Assembly: GCF_018403245.1 (NCBI RefSeq)
Contig: NZ_BOSH01000001.1
Span: 372,001-436,000, forward strand
Direction: 5' to 3'
Source: Paenibacillus sp. J2TS4
Lineage (GTDB): Bacteria; Bacillota; Bacilli; Paenibacillales; NBRC-103111
DNA length: 64,000 bases
Part shown: one piece after another, positions 8,569 through 17,185 of the stretch
Numbering within the stretch: the first letter of the stretch is position 1
Layout: the number at the start of each line of letters is the position of its first letter
Notes under the pieces: model-generated
What the model saw: only the letters and a program-made list of their open reading frames with translations
The model's database searches: none
What the model was told of the DNA's origin: nothing
Made by a program: the position numbers and the translations under genes

Positions 8569-9459
8569 TTAAATCGTCATCCAATCGTGACTGAGCAGAA
8601 AATTGTGAAATTGCTGGATCATATCTGTCGTTACACCGGATCGTTTGTGCATCAGTACAATATGGCGAGGCACCCGAAAAACCGCACAGTTCGCTACGGC
8701 AAGCAGTCCGCAATCCAATTCAAGTCGAATCGCTGAGTAGGGAAGCATCGACACACCTATACCTCGAATTACCGCTGCTTTAACAGCCTCCAGATGATCA
8801 AATTGCAAATTCACTTTCACATGATGACCGGACAAAATATTTTCCATAATGGTCTGAATAAAAAAACCAGAATTATAGAAAATGAAGGGAAGCGTTAATA
8901 TTTCTTCGAATGAGACCATTTGACCGGACGCCCAAGGATGTTTGCCGGGCAGGACAAGGACGAGCTCGTCCTGAATGATCCGGGAGACGTGGATTTCGTC
9001 CCGCAAAATAACGGTTTCATAAGTAATAGCAAGGTCAATCTGATTTTTGATAAGTTTTTCTATTAATTCGACATTATCATCGTCCAAGAAAGTATGAAAA
9101 CTGGAATAAGGATTTTTTTCGAGAAAACTTGCAATAAAATTAGGAAGGAAATAAGTACCAATCACTTTGGAAGTTCCCACAAAAAGCTTCTCCTGATGCC
9201 GGCCTACCCGTGTTAAAGCTGTCTCCGCTTCTTCCACAATCATAAAAATTCTTCGTCCATATTCCAGCAAGGTTTCCCCATGGTTGGTCAGACGAAACAG
9301 GCGGCCCCTGCGTTCTATCAGCTTTTTCCCAAGATAAAACTCCAATTTTTGAACATGCTGTGAGATGGCCGGTTGGCTTATATTGATTTTCGCAGCGGCT
9401 TCTGCGAAGCTTTTCGCTTCCGCAACGACACAAAACACATAGAGATGATGAAGATTCAT
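8569..9459 (-). CDS. LysR family transcriptional regulator
   Basis: This 296-residue protein has the LysR architecture: an N-terminal winged helix-turn-helix (residues 1-60, with FAEAAAKINISQPAISQHVQ as the HTH) and a C-terminal periplasmic-binding-protein-like effector domain (about 90-295). It is divergently transcribed from the sugar ABC transporter gene at 9671, with 211 bp of shared upstream DNA containing several dyads. LysR regulators usually control the divergent operon and need its small-molecule inducer as co-activator, so it is the likely regulator of the catabolic operon; that is inference from position. AAGGAG lies eight bases before the ATG. It cannot be assigned to a named regulator. 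Confidence 0.92.
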   Translation of the reverse strand: MNLHHLYVFCVVAEAKSFAEAAAKINISQPAISQHVQKLEFYLGKKLIERRGRLFRLTNHGETLLEYGRRIFMIVEEAETALTRVGRHQEKLFVGTSKVIGTYFLPNFIASFLEKNPYSSFHTFLDDDNVELIEKLIKNQIDLAITYETVILRDEIHVSRIIQDELVLVLPGKHPWASGQMVSFEEILTLPFIFYNSGFFIQTIMENILSGHHVKVNLQFDHLEAVKAAVIRGIGVSMLPYSAIRLELDCGLLAVANCAVFRVPRHIVLMHKRSGVTTDMIQQFHNFLLSHDWMTI

Positions 9460-9481
9460 GAACAGCGCTCCTTGGGATTAG

Positions 9482-9550
9482 ATAAGTTTTACTTATAACA
9501 AAATTGATAAAATGTATTTTACAATATGGTAGCGCTATCAGATAATTATC
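9482..9550. promoter_or_regulatory. cluster of dyads between lysR and the catabolic operon, including a cre-like site
   Basis: Four dyads lie within 70 bp. ATAAG-N5-CTTAT at 9482-9496 is a perfect inverted repeat of LysR-site size next to the lysR start. TAAAAT-GT-ATTTTA spans 9508-9521. TGGTAGCGCTATCA at 9527-9540 is a near-perfect palindrome resembling a CcpA cre site (two mismatches to TGWAANCGNTNWCA). GATAATTATC at 9541-9550 is a perfect 10-bp palindrome. A GGTGA/TCACC hairpin follows at 9564-9579. LysR binding at the first and CcpA or LacI-family binding at the third are inferences. Confidence 0.6.
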
Positions 9551-9670
9551 GCAAGGCTTTTTTGGTGATCTTCGTCACCTTGGGAAACGCTTCCGTCATC
9601 GAGATGGTAAAACCGTTTCTTCTGGCCCTGTACTACTGTAATCATTCATACCAGAGGGGGAGACTTATCT

Positions 9671-11041
9671 ATGTCAAAAAGTTGGAAGTCCGCATTAGCC
9701 GTTTTACTATCTGTACTTATGCTTCTGACTACTGCATGTGGTTCCGGGAAAACAAATGAGGGTCAGAGTTCGAGCCCGACACCATCGGAGAACAGTTCCG
9801 CACCGGCAGGCTTCGATTGGAAACAATTTGCCGGACAGAACATTTCGCTGCTGGCCAACAAACAGCCATGGATTACTACATTGGAACCTCATATTAAAGA
9901 ATTTGAGGAACTGACCGGAATCAAAGTCAATGTCATGGTTTTTCCGGAAGATCAGGTTCGCCAGAAAGCTTTGATTTCCTTGCAGGCCAAAAGTGATGAG
10001 TTCGATGTATTTATGTCGCTCAAATCAAGAGAAGGATTGCAGTATAATAATGCCGGTTTTTATGAAAAGCTGGACAGCTACGTTGCCAATGAACAAATCA
10101 CCTCGCCTGATTTTGATATCGATGACTTTTTCGACGGCCCGTTAAATGGAGAGAGATTCGACGGCGAGCTAGTGGGTTTGCCGATCAACGTCGAAGGCCC
10201 GGTACTTTATTACAATAAAAAGTTATTTGAACAATATGGTGCGGAAGTGCCGCAAAAGCTGGAGGATATTGAAACAGCAGCCCAAAAAATTGTGGAAGGC
10301 TCCAAAGGAGATATCCGAGGCGTGACCTTGAGAGGCGCACCTGGAGCTATGGCGTTTACATTCGGAAACTTTATTTATAACAACGGAAAAGAATGGTTTG
10401 ATGACGGCAAGCCCAACTTCCAGGATCCGGTTCGTTTGCAAGCGATTCAGCAATATGCGGATTTAGCCAGCAAATACGGTCCTCCGGGAGTTATTCAATA
10501 CACGTTCTATCAATCATCGGCATTATTTGCCCAAGGCAAGGTTGCCATGGAGATCGAATCCACCAACGAGCTTAGTTCCATTATCGATCCCAAAACATCG
10601 CGCGTCATCGACGATGTCAGCGTCATCCCTGTTCCGCCAGGTCCGGGAGGCAGCAAATTGACTCAATTGCAATGGGGATTGTCCATTAATGCGTTCTCGA
10701 AGCATAAAGAAGCTGCGTGGTTGTTCATGCAGTGGGCTACCTCCAAAGAAATGCAGCTTGAATTGGCGCTTAATGGCATCGCAAGCCCGCGTTCTTCCAT
10801 TTGGGATACGGAACAATTTAAATCATCGATGGATACGCCGTTAAAGCAGGAGTGGATGGAAGCGCTGAAGTTTATTATGGATAACGCTAATCCGGATGTT
10901 GGCCCGCCTGTAGAAGACCAGGCACAAGTTCGGCAAATCATTGGTGAGATGGTAGGTAAAGTCATGTTAGGCGACAAAACGGCCGAGGAAGCAGCGAAAG
11001 AAGCTGACACCAAAATAATGGAGGTTCTTGACCGAAAATGA
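9671..11041 (+). CDS. CUT1 sugar ABC transporter, substrate-binding lipoprotein
   Basis: This 456-residue protein is an extracellular solute-binding protein of the carbohydrate family (SBP_bac_1). It has a lipoprotein signal peptide: a positive start, a hydrophobic run and TTAC with the lipidated cysteine at residue 23, followed by a Gly/Ser/Glu linker. The body has the typical N-terminal LLANKQPWITTLEPHIKEFEE helix-strand and a C-terminal AAWLFMQWATSKEMQ segment. It captures the operon's substrate outside the membrane and hands it to the two permeases that follow. It overlaps the first permease by four bases (ATGA). First gene of a nine-gene operon. Confidence 0.92.
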   Translation: MSKSWKSALAVLLSVLMLLTTACGSGKTNEGQSSSPTPSENSSAPAGFDWKQFAGQNISLLANKQPWITTLEPHIKEFEELTGIKVNVMVFPEDQVRQKALISLQAKSDEFDVFMSLKSREGLQYNNAGFYEKLDSYVANEQITSPDFDIDDFFDGPLNGERFDGELVGLPINVEGPVLYYNKKLFEQYGAEVPQKLEDIETAAQKIVEGSKGDIRGVTLRGAPGAMAFTFGNFIYNNGKEWFDDGKPNFQDPVRLQAIQQYADLASKYGPPGVIQYTFYQSSALFAQGKVAMEIESTNELSSIIDPKTSRVIDDVSVIPVPPGPGGSKLTQLQWGLSINAFSKHKEAAWLFMQWATSKEMQLELALNGIASPRSSIWDTEQFKSSMDTPLKQEWMEALKFIMDNANPDVGPPVEDQAQVRQIIGEMVGKVMLGDKTAEEAAKEADTKIMEVLDRK

Positions 11042-11925
11042 GTTCTCCAAACTCTCGCAAAACGATGGATCGGTTGGCACCTTGGGTTATGGTGCTGCCA
11101 TCCGTAGTGTTCACCATATTATTAATTGGTTTTCCCTTAATTTATGTTGTGTATCTCATGTTCACGCAGTGGACCCCAGGATCTCCTTTCTGGGGCCTCC
11201 CCTTCGTTGGGTTGGATAACATTAAAGCAACGTTTACGGATGCATTGTTCTGGAAGTCGACATGGATTACGCTGCAAATATCCGGGATATCGCTGTTTTT
11301 TCAAATCATTCTGGGTACTTATCTGGGGATATTGCTCAGCAAAGCGGTGCGCGGCATCAAGCCGCTGCGGACCATTTTCTTCTATCCGGCAATTATTCCA
11401 TCCGTCGCAGCCGGGATGGTCTGGGTTCTGTTGTTTGAACCGTCACTAGGATTTGTGAACTACTTTCTGGAGCTGTTCGGATTGCCGCCTGGAACATGGC
11501 TGAATGGTACGGGTTCTGTCATCTGGGCGCTATCGATCGTTGATATTTGGCAGTGGACGCCGTTTATAGCGTTGATTATTCTCGGGGGCATTCAGGCATT
11601 GCCTGAGGAGCCTTATGAAGCGGCCAATATTGATGGAGCAACCAAGACGCAGTCATTATTTTATATTACGCTTCCTATGCTGAAGCAGACGATTCTAGTC
11701 GCTTTGCTGCTGAGATCCGTCGATATGCTGCGAATTTTCGATACGATTTACGTCATGACCCAGGGCGGGCCCATTAATGCGTCAACATCGCTTAATATCT
11801 ATGGTTATCAGCAAGGTTTCTTATATGCGAATATGGGCCAGGCAAGCACGATGATGGTATTCCTGTTGTTTATTGTTATGGCTGTCAGCTATCTGTTGAC
11901 CTTGTGGCGAAAGAGGTACGTATAA
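11038..11925 (+). CDS. CUT1 sugar ABC transporter permease (MalF type)
   Basis: This 295-residue membrane protein has six hydrophobic segments and the cytoplasmic EAA loop (EPYEAANIDGATKTQS) that contacts the ATPase. It is one half of the membrane channel. The ATG overlaps the stop of the binding-protein gene, showing translational coupling. The next permease starts 2 bp after its stop. The family usually works with an MsmK/UgpC-type ATPase; none is encoded in this operon, so an ATPase from elsewhere, for instance the one at 35450, is probably shared. Confidence 0.92.
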   Translation: MSSPNSRKTMDRLAPWVMVLPSVVFTILLIGFPLIYVVYLMFTQWTPGSPFWGLPFVGLDNIKATFTDALFWKSTWITLQISGISLFFQIILGTYLGILLSKAVRGIKPLRTIFFYPAIIPSVAAGMVWVLLFEPSLGFVNYFLELFGLPPGTWLNGTGSVIWALSIVDIWQWTPFIALIILGGIQALPEEPYEAANIDGATKTQSLFYITLPMLKQTILVALLLRSVDMLRIFDTIYVMTQGGPINASTSLNIYGYQQGFLYANMGQASTMMVFLLFIVMAVSYLLTLWRKRYV

Positions 11926-11926
11926 A

Positions 11927-12742
11927 ATGAAGACTTCTACGTTTAAATCGAATTTGATCGTTTATGTACAGTTAGCCATTTTTTTTGTGATCTTTCTTTT
12001 TCCGATTGTATGGATGTTGATGTCCGCATTTAAAGATAACGTCGACATTACTTCCTATCCGCCGAAGTTTCTATTTAGGCCGACCGGCGAGCATTTCAAT
12101 GATTTGTTTACGGCTTATCCCTTCGGCAAATATATTATGAACAGCATGATCATTACGTTCGGTTCGACGATTCTGGGGCTAGTTCTGGGCGTGCCGGCAG
12201 CCTACGCAGCCGCACGCTACAATATGCAGTGGACGGCCTTTTTAACCTTAATCGCACGCATGGCTCCGGGGATTCTGTTCCTGATCCCATGGTATGTCAT
12301 CGCTTCGCAGTTGAAATTAACCGACAACTATTTAACTCTCATCGTTACGCACACCGTGATTACGATGCCGCTCATTGTCTGGTTGATGATGTCCTATTTC
12401 CAAGGACTCCCGCGGGAAGTGGAAGAGTCCGCCATGATTGACGGCTGCGGACCGTACCGTGTCCTGTGGCAAATCAATCTGCCGCTTGCTCTTCCCGGAA
12501 TCTCGGTTGCGACGGCACTTGCCTTTATTTTCTCATGGAACTATTTCTTGTTTTCGCTGGTCCTTTCCGGTTCGAAGACGACACCGCTGACCGTAGCGGC
12601 CTTTAACTTTATCGGTGTCGGTGCGGTCGATTGGGGAGGATTAATGGCAGCTGCGACCGTCATCACAGTGCCAGTTTTGGTTATTGTATCGTTCGTACAG
12701 CGTTGGTTGGTCAGCGGATTGACCGGCGGCGCGGTGAAATAA
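11927..12742 (+). CDS. CUT1 sugar ABC transporter permease (MalG type)
   Basis: The second permease subunit, 271 residues, has six predicted membrane segments and the EAA-type loop EVEESAMIDGCGPYRVLWQI followed by NLPLALPGI, as in MalG-like proteins. The start lies 2 bp after the upstream stop, so it is probably reinitiated. It pairs with the MalF-type subunit. The following dehydrogenase gene begins 41 bp later. No ATPase gene follows, which is the common arrangement for carbohydrate importers that share a general ATPase. Confidence 0.92.
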   Translation: MKTSTFKSNLIVYVQLAIFFVIFLFPIVWMLMSAFKDNVDITSYPPKFLFRPTGEHFNDLFTAYPFGKYIMNSMIITFGSTILGLVLGVPAAYAAARYNMQWTAFLTLIARMAPGILFLIPWYVIASQLKLTDNYLTLIVTHTVITMPLIVWLMMSYFQGLPREVEESAMIDGCGPYRVLWQINLPLALPGISVATALAFIFSWNYFLFSLVLSGSKTTPLTVAAFNFIGVGAVDWGGLMAAATVITVPVLVIVSFVQRWLVSGLTGGAVK

Positions 12743-12782
12743 ATAGGTGAAATCAATTTTGGATAAAAGGGAGTGGCTACAC

Positions 12783-13784
12783 ATGAAGGCAGCTAAATTC
12801 GTTGGTAATGATCACATTCAAATTGTAGAAATGGAAGTCCCTTCCTTAACGAGCGAGGATGATGTCGTCGTCCGGGTTACTTGCTGCGGGCTGTGCGGTT
12901 CGGACAAAAGACTGTTTCACAATGGGGCGAACCATATCCCCGGACATGAGATTGCTGGTGTCATCCATCAAGCAGGGGCGAACGCGAAGCTGGCGCTTGG
13001 TACCCGAGTCATTATTTATATTCCGATTTATTGCGGAACATGCAAATACTGCCTGGCAGGAGAAACGAATCGTTGTCAGCAAGTTAACGGTCTGGTTGGA
13101 TGGCAGCGCAATGGCGGATATGCCGAATATGTTGTCGTCCCCGCCAGGAATGTCATTCCTATTCCAGATGACTTGACAGACATGGATGGTGTGCTGCTGC
13201 TCGATACGATCGGAACCGCCGCGCATGCGATTCGTCTTGCGATGCGGCGCAATCCTGACGCAACCGCTGGTGAGAAAGTGCTGGTGATGGGCTGTGGTCC
13301 GCTGGGATTAGGGACAATCCTGACATTTAAGGCATTAGGATTTACAGCAATCTATGCAGCGGATCCCTCGGAAGAACGTCTCGCCCTCGCTCAGGAGTTT
13401 GGAGCCTTCCCCTTTACGGCAAGCGGCGAACCGGAAGCGGGTGAGTTCGCAATCGTCATTGAAGCCAGCGGCAGCGCCATGGGACGGAAGATTGGCTTGT
13501 ATGCCGTTGAACCTGGCGGGGCGCTTGTCATATTAGGCGAGAGCAATGATCCGTTCGTGATTGAGCCGACACCTGCTTTGCGACGCAAAGACTTTTATAT
13601 GATTCGTTCCTTCTATTTTGACTTGAATGAAATGGCGGACAACATTGAGCTATACCGGAACAATCAGCAGTCCTTCCAAAGACTGGTCAGCAAAGTCGTT
13701 TCTTTTGAGCAACTGGAGGAAACCTTCGTGGAATTTTGCCAAGGAAAAACGATTAAGCCCTTTGTTCGAATGGAGAATAAATAA
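12783..13784 (+). CDS. zinc-dependent medium-chain dehydrogenase (sorbitol/threonine dehydrogenase-like), first copy
   Basis: This 333-residue enzyme is a zinc alcohol dehydrogenase of the medium-chain superfamily, oxidising a polyol or sugar hydroxyl with NAD(P)+. Catalytic zinc ligands are C38 and H55-E56 (GHE); the structural zinc has C84, C87, C90 and C98. The Rossmann motif is VMGCGPLGLG. The start ATG 12783 has AAGGGAG upstream; the open frame reaches further to 12747 without a site. Its stop overlaps the start of a second, divergent dehydrogenase, so the two are translated together and probably oxidise different positions or successive intermediates. Substrate not known. Confidence 0.88.
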   Translation: MKAAKFVGNDHIQIVEMEVPSLTSEDDVVVRVTCCGLCGSDKRLFHNGANHIPGHEIAGVIHQAGANAKLALGTRVIIYIPIYCGTCKYCLAGETNRCQQVNGLVGWQRNGGYAEYVVVPARNVIPIPDDLTDMDGVLLLDTIGTAAHAIRLAMRRNPDATAGEKVLVMGCGPLGLGTILTFKALGFTAIYAADPSEERLALAQEFGAFPFTASGEPEAGEFAIVIEASGSAMGRKIGLYAVEPGGALVILGESNDPFVIEPTPALRRKDFYMIRSFYFDLNEMADNIELYRNNQQSFQRLVSKVVSFEQLEETFVEFCQGKTIKPFVRMENK

Positions 13785-14803
13785 TGGGATATTTGGCCGC
13801 TCAATACGAAGGAAATCACAAACTGGAATTAGTAGAGAAAGAGCTGCCTCCGCTAAAAGATCACGATGTGCTCATTAAAGTTGCAGCCGCAACGATCTGC
13901 GGCACCGATTTTCATATTATTGAAGGCAAGTTTCCGGCAGAGCCGCCGGTTGTAATCGGTCATGAATTTGCCGGATATGTTGAAGCAGTCGGATCGGCAG
14001 TAGAGTCGGTCCAGCCTGGAGATCTGGTGACGATCGAACCGCATTTGTTCTGCGGATTATGTAAATATTGCCGGATTGGCAAAGAGCATCTGTGCTTAAA
14101 GAAGAAAGGCTATGGCGTTCGGCTGGATGGCGGATTCGCCGAATATTGCGTCATCCCCGAGAAAACGGTATACAAGGTGCCGCCGGGCATATCGCCGGAG
14201 GTTGCGGCTTTGACGGAAAATGTCGGCTGCTGTATACACGGCATTGAACGGGCCAATATTCGGCAGGGGGATCATGTGGCCATATTGGGCGGCGGCTTCG
14301 TAGGCATCCTGATGGCCGAGCTGTCTCGCATGAGCGGCGCCAGCCGGGTCTTCATTGTAGAACCGAATGATTATAGGCGGAAGGTGGCAGCGGATCGGGG
14401 GTTCGAGACACTGAACTCGTTGTCCGTCGATGTTGTTCAGGCCATACAGGAGGCTACTGCTGGTCTAGGAGTCGATGTCGCGATTGAAGCGGCGGGTCGC
14501 ATTGATACAGCCAAACAAACGCTGCAGCTCGTCGGCCGGGGCGGTACGATTCTGTTTTTCGGTGTTGTTCCTCCTGAATGGTCCATGGAGATAGCGCCGA
14601 ATGATATTTTTGCGAGGGAACTGACTTTGCTGGGCTCTTCAATCAACCCATACAGTCATCATAAATCCATTGAAAAGTTGGCCGGGTTAAACCTGGAGCC
14701 ATTAATCACGCATCATTTCGCGTTAACCAATATAGCGGATGCTTTGGATGCAGCGCGTACGGGAAATTGTTTCAAAGTTGCCTTGCATCCGAATGATAAA
14801 TAA
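13784..14803 (+). CDS. zinc-dependent medium-chain dehydrogenase, second copy
   Basis: This 339-residue enzyme has the same fold as its neighbour but differs in sequence. Catalytic zinc ligands are C39 and H60-E61; structural zinc C90, C93, C96 and C104; Rossmann motif ILGGGFVGI. Its ATG shares a base with the stop of the preceding dehydrogenase (TAATG). Enzymes of this type oxidise sorbitol, xylitol, arabitol, threonine or sugar acids. Two dehydrogenases in tandem suggest either a racemisation by oxidation and reduction or two oxidations in one pathway. Which applies cannot be told here. Confidence 0.88.
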   Translation: MGYLAAQYEGNHKLELVEKELPPLKDHDVLIKVAAATICGTDFHIIEGKFPAEPPVVIGHEFAGYVEAVGSAVESVQPGDLVTIEPHLFCGLCKYCRIGKEHLCLKKKGYGVRLDGGFAEYCVIPEKTVYKVPPGISPEVAALTENVGCCIHGIERANIRQGDHVAILGGGFVGILMAELSRMSGASRVFIVEPNDYRRKVAADRGFETLNSLSVDVVQAIQEATAGLGVDVAIEAAGRIDTAKQTLQLVGRGGTILFFGVVPPEWSMEIAPNDIFARELTLLGSSINPYSHHKSIEKLAGLNLEPLITHHFALTNIADALDAARTGNCFKVALHPNDK

Positions 14804-14844
14804 ACTCACATTGAACAAAATTGCATGACTGTGGAGAGGATAGC

Positions 14845-16317
14845 ATGAGAAAAAAAGACTCACTGTACATTGGACTGGACATCGGATCTACACATATTAA
14901 AGCTGCCGCTTACAATAGGCTGGGGGAACTTAAGGCGATCGCCCGAACTTCCACACCGGCGCATGTTACTAAAGACGGAGGGATCTATCATCTGGCCAGT
15001 GAATTGTGGGAAAACACGGTGAAATCGATCCGTTCGTGCATGGAACAGGTTCAAGGACATAAAATCAAGGCGGTCGGAATCGCCAGCGTTGCCGAGGCCG
15101 GAGTGATGCTGGATGAAAGCGGCGAACCGCTTGGCCCGATTTCGGCATGGTATGATCAACGTCCAAATCAATTTTTGAGTATGGTCAAAAAAAGAGTGCC
15201 AGCTCTGCAGTTTTATCGTAAAACCGGACTATATCCTCAAGCTAAATATTCTTTGATGAAGTTTTTATGGATGAAAGAATATATGCCGGAACAATGGAAG
15301 CAAGGTCATGCCTGGCTGCATATCGCTGAATATATTGCTTATTGTTTAACTGGTGTGAAGCGGACCGAGATATCGCTCGCCAGCCGCACGATGCTGTTTA
15401 ATATCAGCCGGCGTGAATGGGATGATGACCTGATCGCAGAATTTGGCATTAAGAAGGAATGGCTGCAGACGACGGTTCAAGCTGGACAAGTGGTCGGTTC
15501 CGTTAAAAAGCAGGTAAGCGAATATACGAGTATATCGGAAGGTACGCCGGTAACGATTGCGGGTCACGATCATATTGTCGGCGCCTTTGGCATCGGAGGC
15601 ACATTGGACGGCGATGTGACGAATTCTTGCGGTACGGCCGAAACGTTAGTGCTTACGATGCAGAATCGGGATATGGAACAATTCACGGAAATTCCGAATT
15701 TTACGATCGGCTGCCATGTCGTGCCCAACCGCTATTATGCCTTGCAGCCCGTAGGTACAACGGGAGGCATTATCGAATGGCTGCTGTCGATCACCGGTTG
15801 GAACTATGAGCAGTTATTGACGGTTTTATCCAAAGAAAACGGCGTGAATAAAAGTCTGGGGTTTTATCCCGCGCCTCTCGGGGACAGCGAATCCGAGAAG
15901 CATGTCCAGATAGCCTGGTTTGGAGGGGCTCTGACTAATACCCATCCCGGACAAATGGCGTCGTCCATCATTCAGGGCTTAAGCAGTTTATTCCGGTATC
16001 GGTTGGAATTTCTCCAAAGCCAGAATATGCCGATCGAGCGGCTTATGGTGATTGGCGGAGCGACCAAAAATCCGTATTGGATGCAGATGAAAGCCGATAT
16101 TTTAAATCGTCCGCTGAATATCGTACGAGATTCGGAGGGCGTGGCACGAGGTGCGGCGATTCTTGCTGCGAAGTCTAACGATGAACTGGATGAGATTCCT
16201 GTGCCAGCTTCATTAACCGTCCTGCCTAACGCTGACCATGCCGGGAAACTGGAAGAGTTTTATACTGATTGTTATGTGAAAAATGTGGAAATTACGAAGA
16301 AATTAGTAACTTATTAA
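14845..16317 (+). CDS. FGGY family carbohydrate kinase
   Basis: This 490-residue protein belongs to the FGGY sugar kinases (xylulose, gluconate, fuculose, rhamnulose and related substrates), which transfer phosphate from ATP. The N-terminal phosphate loop LYIGLDIGSTHIKAAAYN is clear, as are WYDQRPNQ (substrate side), AGHDHIVGAFG in the middle and the C-terminal GGATKNPYWMQMKADIL with DSEGVARGAAILA of the ATP-binding half. The start ATG 14845 follows GGAGAGG; the frame opens earlier at 14821. Its place between the dehydrogenases and the aldolase suggests that it phosphorylates the ketose they produce, and that the aldolase splits the product. Confidence 0.9.
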   Translation: MRKKDSLYIGLDIGSTHIKAAAYNRLGELKAIARTSTPAHVTKDGGIYHLASELWENTVKSIRSCMEQVQGHKIKAVGIASVAEAGVMLDESGEPLGPISAWYDQRPNQFLSMVKKRVPALQFYRKTGLYPQAKYSLMKFLWMKEYMPEQWKQGHAWLHIAEYIAYCLTGVKRTEISLASRTMLFNISRREWDDDLIAEFGIKKEWLQTTVQAGQVVGSVKKQVSEYTSISEGTPVTIAGHDHIVGAFGIGGTLDGDVTNSCGTAETLVLTMQNRDMEQFTEIPNFTIGCHVVPNRYYALQPVGTTGGIIEWLLSITGWNYEQLLTVLSKENGVNKSLGFYPAPLGDSESEKHVQIAWFGGALTNTHPGQMASSIIQGLSSLFRYRLEFLQSQNMPIERLMVIGGATKNPYWMQMKADILNRPLNIVRDSEGVARGAAILAAKSNDELDEIPVPASLTVLPNADHAGKLEEFYTDCYVKNVEITKKLVTY

Positions 16318-16334
16318 TTAGGAGATGATCATTT

Positions 16335-17171
16335 ATGCCACTTGTATCCGGGTTAAGTCTGCTTGAAGATGCACATAAGAATGGTTATGCGTTGGGCGCT
16401 TTCAGCGTGGATCATATAGATAGTATTGTTGCGGTTGTTAAAATGGCGGAAGAGTTGGAATCTCCTGTTATGATTCAAACCGGACTAGGTACGCTCAGAC
16501 ATACGCCGATGGAAATATTGGCAGCGGTCGCCAAAGAGGCGGCAGCTCAGGCAAAAGTTCCGGTTGCTCTTCATTTGGATCACGGGAACGGCTATGAACA
16601 GGCTATTCGCGCGATTCGCTGTGGGTATACGTCGCTCATGTATGACGGATCCATGTATGACATCGAACAAAATATTTCTGTAACGAAGAAAATTAAAGAA
16701 GCGGCTGATGCGATCGGACTGCCGTTGGAAGCGGAACTTGGCAAAGTCGGAACACGTGGAAAAGACGAGATCCGTCAGTTGACCGATCCGGATGATGCCG
16801 TTTATTTTGTTCGCGAGACGAATGTCAATACGTTGGCAGTCGCTTTAGGCAACATCCATGCGGCTTATGGCGAGCAAATCCATATCGATCTGGATCATCT
16901 GCAGCTCATTCATGATCGGGTTGGCATCCCGATCGTGCTTCATGGAGGGACGGGGGTTCCGCATGAAGATATCAAGACTGCGATTTCCCGGGGCGTCAGC
17001 AAAGTAAACATTGCTACGGAATGGAGAAGGGCAACGATGGACTACATGCGCGGGCACCTTGCGGAACCTGAGAATAATGACCTCTTTGCCATGATCGGAG
17101 GCGTACGGGGGACGATTGCCCGCATTGTCAAAGAAAAGATTCTGCTGTTCGGAAGCGCTGGACAGGCATAA
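16335..17171 (+). CDS. class II ketose-bisphosphate/ketose-phosphate aldolase (GatY/FbaA family)
   Basis: This 278-residue zinc aldolase cleaves a ketose phosphate to dihydroxyacetone phosphate and an aldehyde. Motifs: HLDHG with catalytic D82 and zinc ligand H83, the LGNIH loop with H175, and the LHGGTG loop with H203. KVNIATEWR near residue 230 lies in the phosphate-binding segment. Members act on fructose-1,6-bisphosphate, tagatose-1,6-bisphosphate or sugar 1-phosphates; the sequence alone does not decide. The GGAGATGAT before the ATG is close to the kinase stop (17 bp gap). With the aldehyde dehydrogenase directly downstream, the aldehyde product is probably oxidised to an acid. Confidence 0.9.
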   Translation: MPLVSGLSLLEDAHKNGYALGAFSVDHIDSIVAVVKMAEELESPVMIQTGLGTLRHTPMEILAAVAKEAAAQAKVPVALHLDHGNGYEQAIRAIRCGYTSLMYDGSMYDIEQNISVTKKIKEAADAIGLPLEAELGKVGTRGKDEIRQLTDPDDAVYFVRETNVNTLAVALGNIHAAYGEQIHIDLDHLQLIHDRVGIPIVLHGGTGVPHEDIKTAISRGVSKVNIATEWRRATMDYMRGHLAEPENNDLFAMIGGVRGTIARIVKEKILLFGSAGQA

Positions 17172-17185
17172 GGGAGGTCTTGTAG

